From NCBI RefSeq assembly GCF_000420165.1, contig NZ_ATUK01000010.1, forward strand, positions 434,001 through 498,000: a stretch of DNA of 64,000 nucleotides, written 5' to 3'. The notes beneath the pieces are model-generated. The model had not been told where the DNA came from and made no database searches. It saw only the letters and a list, made by a program, of their open reading frames with translations. Shown one piece after another: positions 29,199 through 37,082 of this stretch (the first letter of the stretch is position 1; each line of letters starts with the position of its first letter). The position numbers were made by a program, and so were the translations under genes. This DNA comes from Thioalkalivibrio sp. AKL19. GTDB lineage: Bacteria > Pseudomonadota > Gammaproteobacteria > Ectothiorhodospirales > Ectothiorhodospiraceae.

Positions 29199-30869
29199 AT
29201 GCCGGAGGCCGAAGCCGTCAGCACCTACGCCCTGATCGCCGGCTTCCTCGGCGGGCTCGGGCTGTTCCTCCTCGGCATGACGCTGCTGACCGACGGCCTG
29301 AAGACCGCCGGCGGCAAGGCCCTGCAACACATCCTGGGCGTGTGGACGCGGACTCGCCCACGCGCACTCGCCTCCGGGATGGGCGTGACCGCCCTGGTCC
29401 AGTCCTCCAGCGCGGTCACCGTCGCCACCATTGGCTTCGCCAACGCGGGGCTTTTGACCCTCGGCCAGTCGGTCTGGGTGATCTTCGGCTCCAATGTCGG
29501 CACCACCATGACCGGCTGGCTGGTCGCCCTGATCGGCTTCAACATCCGGATCGAGGCCTTCGCCCTGCCCGCCATCGGCATCGGCGCCCTGCTCTACCTG
29601 TTCATGAAGGCCGCGCGCCCGCGCTACCTGGGTCTGGCCCTGGCCGGCTTCGGTCTGTTGTTCTTCGGGATCGACGTGCTGCGCGAGACCTTCGAGGGCC
29701 TGAGCGCGACCTTCGACCTCTCCGCCCTGGCGCGGCCGGGCTTTGCCGGGCTGTTGATCATGGTTGGCATCGGCGCACTGCTGACCGTACTGATGCAGAG
29801 CTCGTCGGCATCGATGGCGATGGCCCTGACCGCCGCGATGAGTGGTGCGGTGCCACTGGAGGCCGCGGCCGCCGCAGTGATCGGCGCCAACCTCGGCACC
29901 ACGGTGAAGGCCCTGCTGGTGGTCATCGGTGCCACCCCGAACGCCAAACGCGTGGCCGCCGCGCACGTGATCTTCAACGGCCTGACCGCGATTGTCGCGC
30001 TGCTGATCCTGCCGTGGTTCCTGGCCGCGATCGCCTGGATCTGGGGCAGCACCGGCGAGGCCCCGGCCCCGGCGGTGCTGCTGGCCCTGTTCCACACCGC
30101 CTTCAACCTGCTGGGCGTGGCGCTGATGGTTCCGGTCGCCCCGCCGATGATCCGCTTTCTGCAGACGCGCTTCCGTACCCGGGAGGAAGACATCGCCCAG
30201 CCGCGCTTTCTCGACAAGCACAGCGGGGGCGTCCCCGATCTGGCGCTGCAGTCGTTGTTGCAGGAAACCGAGCGCCTGGCCGACATCAGCCACTCCATGG
30301 CGCGCGAGGCCCTGCGCCCGGACCCGCCGGCCGCGGGCACCCTGGACGCACGGCGCGCCGCCGTGGAACAACTGACCACTGCCATCAGCGATTTCGCCGC
30401 CCGCACGGCCAACCACCCGATGCCCGAGGCGGTCGGGCACGGCATCGCCGAGGCGGTACGTATCGCCCGCTATCATCGCGAGACTGCGGTGCTGGCCGAC
30501 CAGATCGCCGAGCTTCGCCGCCACTCGACCGGCGAGGAGCGCCCGATCGTCAGCGAACAGCGCCGCGCCTGGCAGGAGCAAGCGATCCGCGCCCTGGATC
30601 TCGCCAACCTGGAAAGCGAGAACGGCAGAGACCTGGCGGCCACCGAGGCCGTAAGCACGGTGGAGACGGCCTATGCCGAACTGAAGGCAGCCCTGCTGCG
30701 CGAGGGCACCTTCGGGTCGCTGAGTATGACCGAGATGGAACGCCAGCTGCGCATCATCAGCATGGCGCGACGCCTGGTCACCCAGGCCGACAAGGCCCGC
30801 CGCCACACCGAGGCCCTGGAGGACCAGATCCAGGGGCTGCGCAAGACGCTGGAACCGGAGAACGCATGA
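29199..30869 (+). CDS. Na+/phosphate cotransporter-like membrane protein (NptA/PF02690) with PhoU-like tail
   Basis: A 556-residue protein. Two inverted membrane repeats each carry the QSSS signature: VQSSSAVTVATIGFANAG (about residue 68) and MQSSSASMAMALTAAMSG (about 203). The C-terminal 220 residues are helical and cytosolic, resembling the PhoU-like regulatory region of YjbB. It probably moves phosphate with Na+. It begins nine bases after the MBL gene and its stop overlaps the RNA ligase start (ATGA). Confidence 0.9.
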   Translation: MPEAEAVSTYALIAGFLGGLGLFLLGMTLLTDGLKTAGGKALQHILGVWTRTRPRALASGMGVTALVQSSSAVTVATIGFANAGLLTLGQSVWVIFGSNVGTTMTGWLVALIGFNIRIEAFALPAIGIGALLYLFMKAARPRYLGLALAGFGLLFFGIDVLRETFEGLSATFDLSALARPGFAGLLIMVGIGALLTVLMQSSSASMAMALTAAMSGAVPLEAAAAAVIGANLGTTVKALLVVIGATPNAKRVAAAHVIFNGLTAIVALLILPWFLAAIAWIWGSTGEAPAPAVLLALFHTAFNLLGVALMVPVAPPMIRFLQTRFRTREEDIAQPRFLDKHSGGVPDLALQSLLQETERLADISHSMAREALRPDPPAAGTLDARRAAVEQLTTAISDFAARTANHPMPEAVGHGIAEAVRIARYHRETAVLADQIAELRRHSTGEERPIVSEQRRAWQEQAIRALDLANLESENGRDLAATEAVSTVETAYAELKAALLREGTFGSLSMTEMERQLRIISMARRLVTQADKARRHTEALEDQIQGLRKTLEPENA

Positions 30870-31969
30870 TCGACGGCGAAACCCTGCAGGACGCCATCGC
30901 GAACCACCGGGCCGAGGCCCTGACGTTCGACGGGCTGGAATACGCCCGGCTGCTGGAACCGGTGAATCACTACCCGCGCGGTTCCGTGGTGCTTCCGGAT
31001 GGCTCGGTGGTCCCCGGCTACCCGGCCATCGGGCGCATCCAGTCGCTGGAGGCTGGCCTGCCGCGCCAGTTCGATCAGCCGTTCTGGGCGGAGGAGAAGA
31101 TCGACGGCTTCAACGTGCGCATCCTGCGCTGGGAAGGCCGGGTCGTCGCCTTCAGCCGGGGCGGGTTTGTCTGTGCATTCAGTACCGACCGGGTGCCGGA
31201 TTTCGTGGACCTCGCGGTGTTCGAGGCGGAACCCGATCTGGTGCTGTGTGCCGAGATCGCCGGACCGGACACGCCCTATCTGGAGGGCTCCACCCCGCGC
31301 GTCGCGGACGACGTCGGCTTGTTCGTGTTCGACCTGATGCGGCTCGGCCAGCCAGGCTTTGTGCCGCAGGACGAAAAGTTTGCACTGATGGAGCGCCATG
31401 ACCTGCCACCGGCGCCGCTGCATGGACGGTTCACGCCCGCAGACACCGAGGCCCTGGGCCGCCTGATCCGGCAACTGGATGCCGAGGGTGCCGAGGGCCT
31501 GGTACTGAAGACCGCGGATGGCGAGCACCGTGCCAAGTACGTGGCCGGGGGCTCCTGCATCAGCGACATCCGCGTGTGTTCCGAGCAGCTGCTGGACCTG
31601 CCGCCGGAGTACTTCACCAACCGTCTGACCCGCCTGGCCATCTTCCTCGCCGAACACCCGCCCGCGGAGCGCGCCGCCGTGGAGCGCGAACTGGGCGCGG
31701 CCCTGCTGTCCGGGCTGGCGACCGCAGTGGACAAGAGTCGGCGCGAGGGACGCGTCGGCCACACCTACCGCTGCCGCTTCCGCGAACACGCCGGGGCCCA
31801 GCGCTTCATCGATCACATGCAGGCCACCGGCGGGCGCCATGTGCGCTTCCTGCCGGACACGCCGCGCCAGGAGGCAAACGGCTACTGGCTGCTGGAGTTC
31901 GAGCGCCTGTTCGACCGCATCACCGGCACCCTGGCCTCGGCCCTGGCCGGCGACCGGCAGTACGACTGA
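30866..31969 (+). CDS. ATP-dependent RNA ligase, Pab1020/Rnl3 (archaeal) type
   Basis: A 367-residue nucleotidyltransferase. Motif I EKIDGFNVR gives the adenylated Lys78; CAEIAG (128-133) is the motif III region, EGLVLK (210-215) motif IV and AKY (223-225) motif V. The C-terminal part is the helical extension of the Pab1020 family (TIGR01209), whose members form RNA dimers and can circularise RNA in archaea. It overlaps the Na/Pi gene by four bases. The convergent downstream gene is the family's usual genomic partner. Substrate RNAs in bacteria are unknown. Confidence 0.9.
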   Translation: MIDGETLQDAIANHRAEALTFDGLEYARLLEPVNHYPRGSVVLPDGSVVPGYPAIGRIQSLEAGLPRQFDQPFWAEEKIDGFNVRILRWEGRVVAFSRGGFVCAFSTDRVPDFVDLAVFEAEPDLVLCAEIAGPDTPYLEGSTPRVADDVGLFVFDLMRLGQPGFVPQDEKFALMERHDLPPAPLHGRFTPADTEALGRLIRQLDAEGAEGLVLKTADGEHRAKYVAGGSCISDIRVCSEQLLDLPPEYFTNRLTRLAIFLAEHPPAERAAVERELGAALLSGLATAVDKSRREGRVGHTYRCRFREHAGAQRFIDHMQATGGRHVRFLPDTPRQEANGYWLLEFERLFDRITGTLASALAGDRQYD

Positions 31970-31973
31970 GCTC

Positions 31974-32031
31974 TTCGCCTGCAAGCAGGCTCCTACGGGT
32001 TCTACTTTGTAGGAGCCTGCTTGCAGGCGAA
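31974..32031. terminator. Perfect 23-bp inverted repeat between RNA ligase and partner
   Basis: Arms 31974-31996 and 32009-32031 are exact reverse complements (TTCGCCTGCAAGCAGG... / ...CCTGCTTGCAGGCGAA) around a 12-base loop. The element is a REP-like repeat placed exactly between two convergent genes and can serve as a bidirectional terminator. Confidence 0.75.
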
Positions 32032-32056
32032 CACGGAAAAACCCCGACTTGCGGCC

Positions 32057-32656
32057 TCAGGCGCCGCCCTGCCCGGGGATGCCCGATTCGGAGAGGTTCT
32101 CCATCACCTGGCGCAGGTAGTCGGCGGTGACCAGCTTGATGCCCATGCGGTTGCCCAGCTTGCGCATACCCTCGTCGGCGCTGGCCAGCTCGGCGTCCAG
32201 CTCCATCGCCAGCAGAACGGCATCGACATCCTCGCGCGAATCCACCAGCCCCTTGCGCATCGCCTCGCGGAAACGCTCGCGCAGCTGGGTGATCATCTCG
32301 GGCTTGAGGGATTCGGCCGCCCCCGCCTGACGGGTGTGCTCCTCGGCAATGCGCAAACCGCGATCAATGCGGGTGCGCACCTCGTCGATGAACTCGTAGA
32401 GGATGTCGCTCGGAAGCGTCAGCGCGAACCGGCGCGGCGAACGCACCCAGACGACCGTCTCGAAATCGGCCGCCAGGGCTTCGAGATCGCGCATGCCGCG
32501 AAACTCCTCGTACACCGAAAGCGGCATGTAGAACTCGGCGGGGCAATGGCGCGCCAGGTTGAGGAAGGTCCGCAGGATGTCCTCGGGGTCCTCGCCGAAC
32601 TGCCCGGCCACATGCGGGTTGGTAAAGACACTGGTATCCAGCACGAATCGGCGCAT
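32057..32656 (-). CDS. RNA ligase partner protein (TIGR03875, MJ_0950 family), PIN-like
   Basis: A 199-residue protein from the ATG at 32656, preceded by AGGAGGTCGTG. RRFVLDTSVFTNPHVAGQFG at the start and VDAVLLAMELDAELASADEGMRKLGNRMG later match the RNA ligase partner family, which occurs almost only in genomes with a Pab1020-type RNA ligase. Acidic residues Asp7, Glu50, Asp145, Asp154 and Asp161 are arranged as in PIN-domain nucleases. A role as endonuclease paired with the ligase is inference. It is convergent with the ligase gene, 87 bases apart. Confidence 0.88.
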   Translation of the reverse strand: MRRFVLDTSVFTNPHVAGQFGEDPEDILRTFLNLARHCPAEFYMPLSVYEEFRGMRDLEALAADFETVVWVRSPRRFALTLPSDILYEFIDEVRTRIDRGLRIAEEHTRQAGAAESLKPEMITQLRERFREAMRKGLVDSREDVDAVLLAMELDAELASADEGMRKLGNRMGIKLVTADYLRQVMENLSESGIPGQGGA

Positions 32657-32781
32657 CACGACCTCCTGTCGGCTTCCTTCATCATCGGCAGGGGCCGGCG
32701 GCCCGTCAACCAGCCGCCCACACACCGCCGGGGACGACGCCTATGGCATAATCGCCCCGTCATTTCCCAGCCGGACATGGA

Positions 32782-33639
32782 TTGCCCTTGGCTACCCGAG
32801 CCGAAGTCGAAAAGTTCCTGGAGCGCCTGCGCGAGGATCTCGAACGTCACCAGATCGAGATCCCGACCCTGCCCGATGTCTCCGTGCAGGCCCTGTTCAT
32901 CACCCAGGACGAATCCAGTTCCATCGCCGATCTGGTCAACCTGATCTCGCGCGACACGGCCCTGGCCGCGCGCCTGGTGCGTCATGCCAACAGCCCGGCC
33001 TATCGCGGGCTGACACGCTGCGCCACCATCCGCTCCGCGGTCACGCGCCTGGGGATGGAACGCGCACGCCAGACGATCATCGCGCTGTCCATGAAGGAGG
33101 TCTTCCAGAGCGGCAACGAGGCGATCCGCGTGCGCATGGAGGAACTGTGGAACCACAGCCTGGAGGTGGCGATCATCAGCTACCTGCTGGCCCGCCGGCA
33201 CCCGCACCTGGACCCCGACACGGCACTACTCGCCGGGCTGGTACACGACATCGGCATGATCCCGATCCTGCGTCGCGCGGAGAAGACCCCCGAGATCTAC
33301 GAGGACCCGCGCGCGCTGCAGGCCGCGGCCGACGCCGCGCACGTGGCCATCGGCCGCGCAATGCTGAAGAACTGGAACTTCGAGCCGGAGATCATCCGCG
33401 CGGTGGCCGACCACGAGAACCTCAAGCGCGAGCCCGAGGAAGGCGATCCGGTCAACTACAGCGACATCCTGCAGGCCGCCAACATCGAGAGCCACAGCGC
33501 CACGCGACATCGCCTGGCCTCCATCGACCGCGGCTCGGTCGCGGCCATCCGCCGCCTGGCCGCCAAGCCCGGCACCACCCGACTGAACTGGGAAGACGAC
33601 GCGATCGGTCTGGAACACGTCAATCAGATGATCGAGTGA
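32782..33639 (+). CDS. HDOD domain signalling protein
   Basis: A 285-residue cytosolic protein whose centre (about 22-220) is an HDOD domain: LPDVSVQALFI, SRDTALAARLVRHANSPAY, IRSAVTRLGMERARQTIIALSM and LLAGLVHDIGMIPIL. The HD pair is retained but most other HD-phosphohydrolase ligands are not, as is usual for HDOD. The only suitable start is TTG at 32782 (or TTG at 32788); no ATG is in frame. Probably a signal-transduction scaffold. Confidence 0.88.
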   Translation: MPLATRAEVEKFLERLREDLERHQIEIPTLPDVSVQALFITQDESSSIADLVNLISRDTALAARLVRHANSPAYRGLTRCATIRSAVTRLGMERARQTIIALSMKEVFQSGNEAIRVRMEELWNHSLEVAIISYLLARRHPHLDPDTALLAGLVHDIGMIPILRRAEKTPEIYEDPRALQAAADAAHVAIGRAMLKNWNFEPEIIRAVADHENLKREPEEGDPVNYSDILQAANIESHSATRHRLASIDRGSVAAIRRLAAKPGTTRLNWEDDAIGLEHVNQMIE

Positions 33640-33691
33640 ACCCCGCCCGGCGGGGGCGGTCTTCTCCTTAGTTCCCAGGAAGGACGTCCGC

Positions 33692-34273
33692 ATGCCCGCC
33701 ATCCTCCAGCTCGTCTACGCCTCGCGCGCCACGTTCCGCGAAAGCACGTCCAGTCTGGGGATCGAACCCGAAGTCAGTCGAATCCTGATGCAGTCGCGCC
33801 AAAACAACCCGCGCAGCGGGCTTGTCGGCGCGCTCTACTACGGTGACGGGCACTTCTTCCAGTGCCTGGAGGGCGCCCCGGATGCCGTGCACGAGACGGT
33901 CGACCGTATCCGCCGTGATTCTCGCCACGAGGAGCTGCGGGTGCTGCGCGAGCAGTCGCTGGAGCGTCCGGGGTTCGACGAGTGGTCGATGAAATATGTC
34001 CCGGCAGCAATGGACGTCCGCCAACTGCTGCAACGCTTCGGCCAACGCCGGTTCGACCCCTTCGCCTTCGACAACGACCGCATCGACGGGATGCTGGACC
34101 TGTTGCGCCAGGGACGGGATGCCGCCCCACCCGAAGCCGAGGATACGGCGGCGCCCGGCCCCGAAGACGCCACACGCGGCACGAGCCGTCTCCTGTTCGG
34201 GGTTGGGCTGATTGCGGCCGCTGTAGCCATGGGCGTCATCGGGGCTACGGCCTACGTCCTGCTCGCGGGATAG
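33692..34273 (+). CDS. Membrane-anchored BLUF photoreceptor
   Basis: A 193-residue protein. Residues 3-100 are a BLUF flavin-binding blue-light domain with the photocycle residues visible: Tyr9 (LVYAS), Asn38/39 (SRQNNPRSGL), Gln57 (HFFQCLEG), Trp98 and Met100 (EWSMKY). A proline/glutamate-rich linker (about 137-162) leads to one C-terminal hydrophobic helix (about 166-190), so the sensor should be tethered to the inner membrane. No output domain is fused. It follows the HDOD gene by 52 bases on the same strand. Confidence 0.9.
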   Translation: MPAILQLVYASRATFRESTSSLGIEPEVSRILMQSRQNNPRSGLVGALYYGDGHFFQCLEGAPDAVHETVDRIRRDSRHEELRVLREQSLERPGFDEWSMKYVPAAMDVRQLLQRFGQRRFDPFAFDNDRIDGMLDLLRQGRDAAPPEAEDTAAPGPEDATRGTSRLLFGVGLIAAAVAMGVIGATAYVLLAG

Positions 34274-34810
34274 GGGGCCGCCGATCCATACACCCAGGGA
34301 AACACTGATCAATGTACACACTCGCGCTCGAGTCGCTTTTTCGTGCGAACAAGGCGCGGTGACTGCCCTGCAGTCATTCTGCACGAGGGAGCCGCAACGC
34401 CGTTCCCACGCCCGTTTTCGTCAATAACGGGCGGCCGAGCCCCTATTTTCGATAGCTTGCGGGGTTGGCACCCCAGGTTCCCCGATCCCGCGTTGCGCCG
34501 CTTGCGGGTAGAACCACTACCCGCTGCACGATACGCCTTGTCTCGGCGTCCGAAACCACTCCCTCTACTTGCCCCTCCCAAACCCGTCCGATTTCTCCAG
34601 CTCAAATTCACAGAAACGAATCCCCGTTTTAGTGCGTCAGCGAACAGACCGGCCCTCTCCCCCCGAGTACGTTGGACCCTCATCCTGAGTCACATGTCTC
34701 GTGATGATTCAGTTCCCTTCCCGGCGATGAGGCCAGGGAGGACAGGCTTTGATGAAGCCATTAAAGCGGTCGTTTTGTTCAGAACAAAATACCCGATTCG
34801 AAGGAGATTC
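34274..34810. other. Non-coding left edge of the stress-gene island
   Basis: A 537-base stretch without a gene I can support. At 34293-34310 it holds CCCAGGGAAACACTGATC, which recurs at 47552 and inverted at 53266-53282. The following 200 bases include GCGCGGTGACTGCCCTGCAG and GCGGGGTTGGCACCCC, which look like the border of a decayed mobile element, but no transposase fragment is recognisable. Confidence 0.5.
34293..34310 (+). repeat. Island-border repeat, copy 1 (left edge)
   Basis: CCCAGGGAAACACTGATC, followed by AATG. Copy 2 is at 47552-47568 in the same orientation; copy 3 at 53261-53282 is inverted and also continues with AATG after one mismatch. Possible terminal repeat of an old composite element. 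Confidence 0.6.
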
Positions 34811-35404
34811 ATGATGAAAAAGCTACATTCATTTGCCCTTTATGCACTCGTCGCCCCGGCCATCTCGCTCGGTGCTGGTTCTGTCCTGGCGCAGCAACAT
34901 GACGAAGGCACTGATCGCGGCGCACAGAGCTCCGAACGGGACCAGGGCGCCACGGGTTATTCCGACCGGGACAGTGAACGCGACGCCATGCGCTCGCAGC
35001 GTGACAAGGACGGCAAAGAGTTCGGCATGGAAGGCGGCGCCGGCCAGCACGGCTCGCAGCAAGCCGGAGATCGACGAGACTCGGGCGACCATCTTGCGGA
35101 GCGCAAGGGCTACCTGGACTCCGCACCGGCCAATGGCATGCAGGCGAGCGACATCATCGGTACCGATGTCACAACCTCAGGCGATGAAAATCTCGGTTCG
35201 GTCGATGATCTGATCATTGATCAGAACGGCCAGGTCGTGGCGATTGTCGTCGGCGTTGGCGGGTTCCTGGGCATGGGCCAGAAAGACGTCGCGATTGGCT
35301 GGGGGCACGTCACCACCTCCGGCACGGCGGATGATCGGCAATTGCGCGTTGACGTAACCCGTGACGAGCTGCGCGACGCCCCGAAGTTTCAACGTCGCGA
35401 TTAA
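34811..35404 (+). CDS. Exported PRC-barrel domain protein
   Basis: A 197-residue protein with a signal peptide (about 1-27, VLAQQ) followed by a long, charged, low-complexity region (Asp/Arg/Ser/Gln rich, about 28-105) and a C-terminal PRC-barrel domain (about 110-190: ASDIIGTDVTTSGDENLGSVDDLIIDQNGQ region and GGFLGMGQKDVAIGW). Such proteins are frequent in stress gene clusters. AAGGAG stands five bases before the ATG at 34811. A second PRC-barrel gene lies at 47872. Confidence 0.88.
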   Translation: MMKKLHSFALYALVAPAISLGAGSVLAQQHDEGTDRGAQSSERDQGATGYSDRDSERDAMRSQRDKDGKEFGMEGGAGQHGSQQAGDRRDSGDHLAERKGYLDSAPANGMQASDIIGTDVTTSGDENLGSVDDLIIDQNGQVVAIVVGVGGFLGMGQKDVAIGWGHVTTSGTADDRQLRVDVTRDELRDAPKFQRRD

Positions 35405-35436
35405 ACCTCGGCATCACCCACTTCTGGTGGAATGAA

Positions 35437-35470
35437 TAAAAGGCAAGGGCTGACGCCCCTGCCTTTTTTA
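35437..35470 (+). terminator. Rho-independent terminator of the PRC-barrel gene
   Basis: AGGCAAGGGC / GCCCCTGCCT stem followed by TTTTTTA, 33 bases after the stop codon. Confidence 0.8.
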
Positions 35471-35602
35471 TGATTGCCCCGAGAATTTCTTGTGCCCGAT
35501 ACCACCACGCGGGAAGCAACGTGGCGTGGAATGAAGTTTGTGATCGAACAGGTTCGACCCCAGGGAGGCCCTGATCCTGGCCATCGCACCCTGGTGTCCC
35601 AA

Positions 35603-36910
35603 TCACAGCCCGCGCGCCGCGCCTTCGTCCTGTGCTCCCAGAGCGGAAAACGAAGCCGCTCTGCGCACTGCGTCGATATCGGCCGGAAATGACATGGCGC
35701 GCTCCGAACGGGCCAGCGCCATTCGGGAATGCCTTTTGGCGGCCTCGATCAGCACTTGGTCGTCGGTTTCGGCCAGGGCACGAAACGCCTTCTGCAGTCG
35801 GATTGAAACCTCAACGAAACCCGCACCGTCACGGGCGATGGCCGTGAATGCATCGTCGAACAGGTCGTCGATCTCCAGCGTCGGAACGGATACACGGTCA
35901 TAGGTGATCTCCATCACCCTGTCCGGCTCAAGCGGCGATACCCACAGCGTGAACAGTCGCACCATTGCCCCGATCACATTGATCGCAGTCCCCGGATCGT
36001 TCATGCCGGGAGAAAGCGCCTTGTCGGCAATCTCGGACAACGCCAGAAGCGCGAACCGGGGGTCATCCTCGAACACGCGGTTTGGACAAATCGTGAAAGC
36101 GCCGGAAAAAGCTTCTGGCTCGAACGCATCGCATCCAGCAACACGCAGTATGGGGCGGCGTGCGCTGACAAATGTCCCCGGCAGCGCGGTCACCATGACA
36201 CGGCAATCGGCTGCTTCCGCGGCCGACTGCAATGTCTCGAGATCAACATGCTGTACATAGCCCACTTTCGGAGGAAATACAGGAATACCCGTTTCCCTGA
36301 TTTGACTCGCGGAGATTGCCAAAGCGCCCAGCGTGGGTGCATGGCGGCGCCGGTCCAGGGCGCCGGTGGCCGCCTCTTCCACTTTCTCTATGGTATTCAC
36401 CACACGACCCAGGCGGGCGATTCGATCCACCCAGCGAACAAACGTGAGGATGACAATCGCGAAGACCAAAAGGGTCAGAACATAAATCGCGAACAGGCCC
36501 GCGGATCCGAAGATGTGATTCTGAACGGCGACCAGCGAAACAATACTGAAAATGAAGGCCCCGATGAATGCCGACAAAGCGTTCTGGGTCACATCATCAG
36601 AGATCACCAGCGGTATGGATCGAGGGGTGGCGCCGACACTGGCGGACGCGTAAGCCGCAACCATGGCGCCTACCGAAAACGTCGCGATCACCAGCATGCT
36701 CGAAGCCATGATGGTTAACAAGGATTCGACAGAGTCCTGCTGGATGCGGGGCAGCACATCGGCCAGACCCGTACCATCAACCAGTCGTGCGATAAACGTA
36801 CCCCCAACCGCAAGCACGCATAGGAGCAACGGTCGGACCCATAAACGATCTTTGAGCCGACTGAAAAAAACGCGCAGCCGGTCCGTCGTCAACCGGCGTA
36901 ATGGGGGCAT
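35603..36910 (-). CDS. DUF2254 family membrane protein
   Basis: A 435-residue protein with four N-terminal hydrophobic helices (about 27-165) and a soluble C-terminal half. LLTIMASSMLVIATFSVGAMVAAYASAS and ALSPGMNDPGTAINVIGAM are hallmark segments of DUF2254. Function unknown; members are common beside stress and ion-homeostasis genes. The ATG at 36910 has GGAGAA eight bases upstream. Confidence 0.88.
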   Translation of the reverse strand: MPPLRRLTTDRLRVFFSRLKDRLWVRPLLLCVLAVGGTFIARLVDGTGLADVLPRIQQDSVESLLTIMASSMLVIATFSVGAMVAAYASASVGATPRSIPLVISDDVTQNALSAFIGAFIFSIVSLVAVQNHIFGSAGLFAIYVLTLLVFAIVILTFVRWVDRIARLGRVVNTIEKVEEAATGALDRRRHAPTLGALAISASQIRETGIPVFPPKVGYVQHVDLETLQSAAEAADCRVMVTALPGTFVSARRPILRVAGCDAFEPEAFSGAFTICPNRVFEDDPRFALLALSEIADKALSPGMNDPGTAINVIGAMVRLFTLWVSPLEPDRVMEITYDRVSVPTLEIDDLFDDAFTAIARDGAGFVEVSIRLQKAFRALAETDDQVLIEAAKRHSRMALARSERAMSFPADIDAVRRAASFSALGAQDEGAARGL

Positions 36911-37082
36911 GATTTCGTTCTCCGACCGCCAGGGAAACACGATGTTTCGATGAAACGGTTACGTTGTATCGGGTCTGCGGCGAGCCCCCTACAACCAGGC
37001 GAGGGCCCAACCCGCTTCAGCGCGGCAGGGTAGGGTCCTCGGAAGACGACGTAGTCGCGAGTTTGCCGAAGGCCGGGCTGCG

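Noticed and set aside
28826..30865. A very long open frame that continues into the RNA ligase (1047 codons)
   Set aside because: The part before 30866 has repetitive Arg/Pro/Gly-rich translation with no domain and lies over the MBL and Na/Pi genes. Only the ligase part from 30866 is real.
36929..36944. A fourth island-border repeat (CCAGGGAAACACGATG)
   Set aside because: It matches only the first 12 bases of the motif and lies just upstream of the DUF2254 start codon; likely chance.
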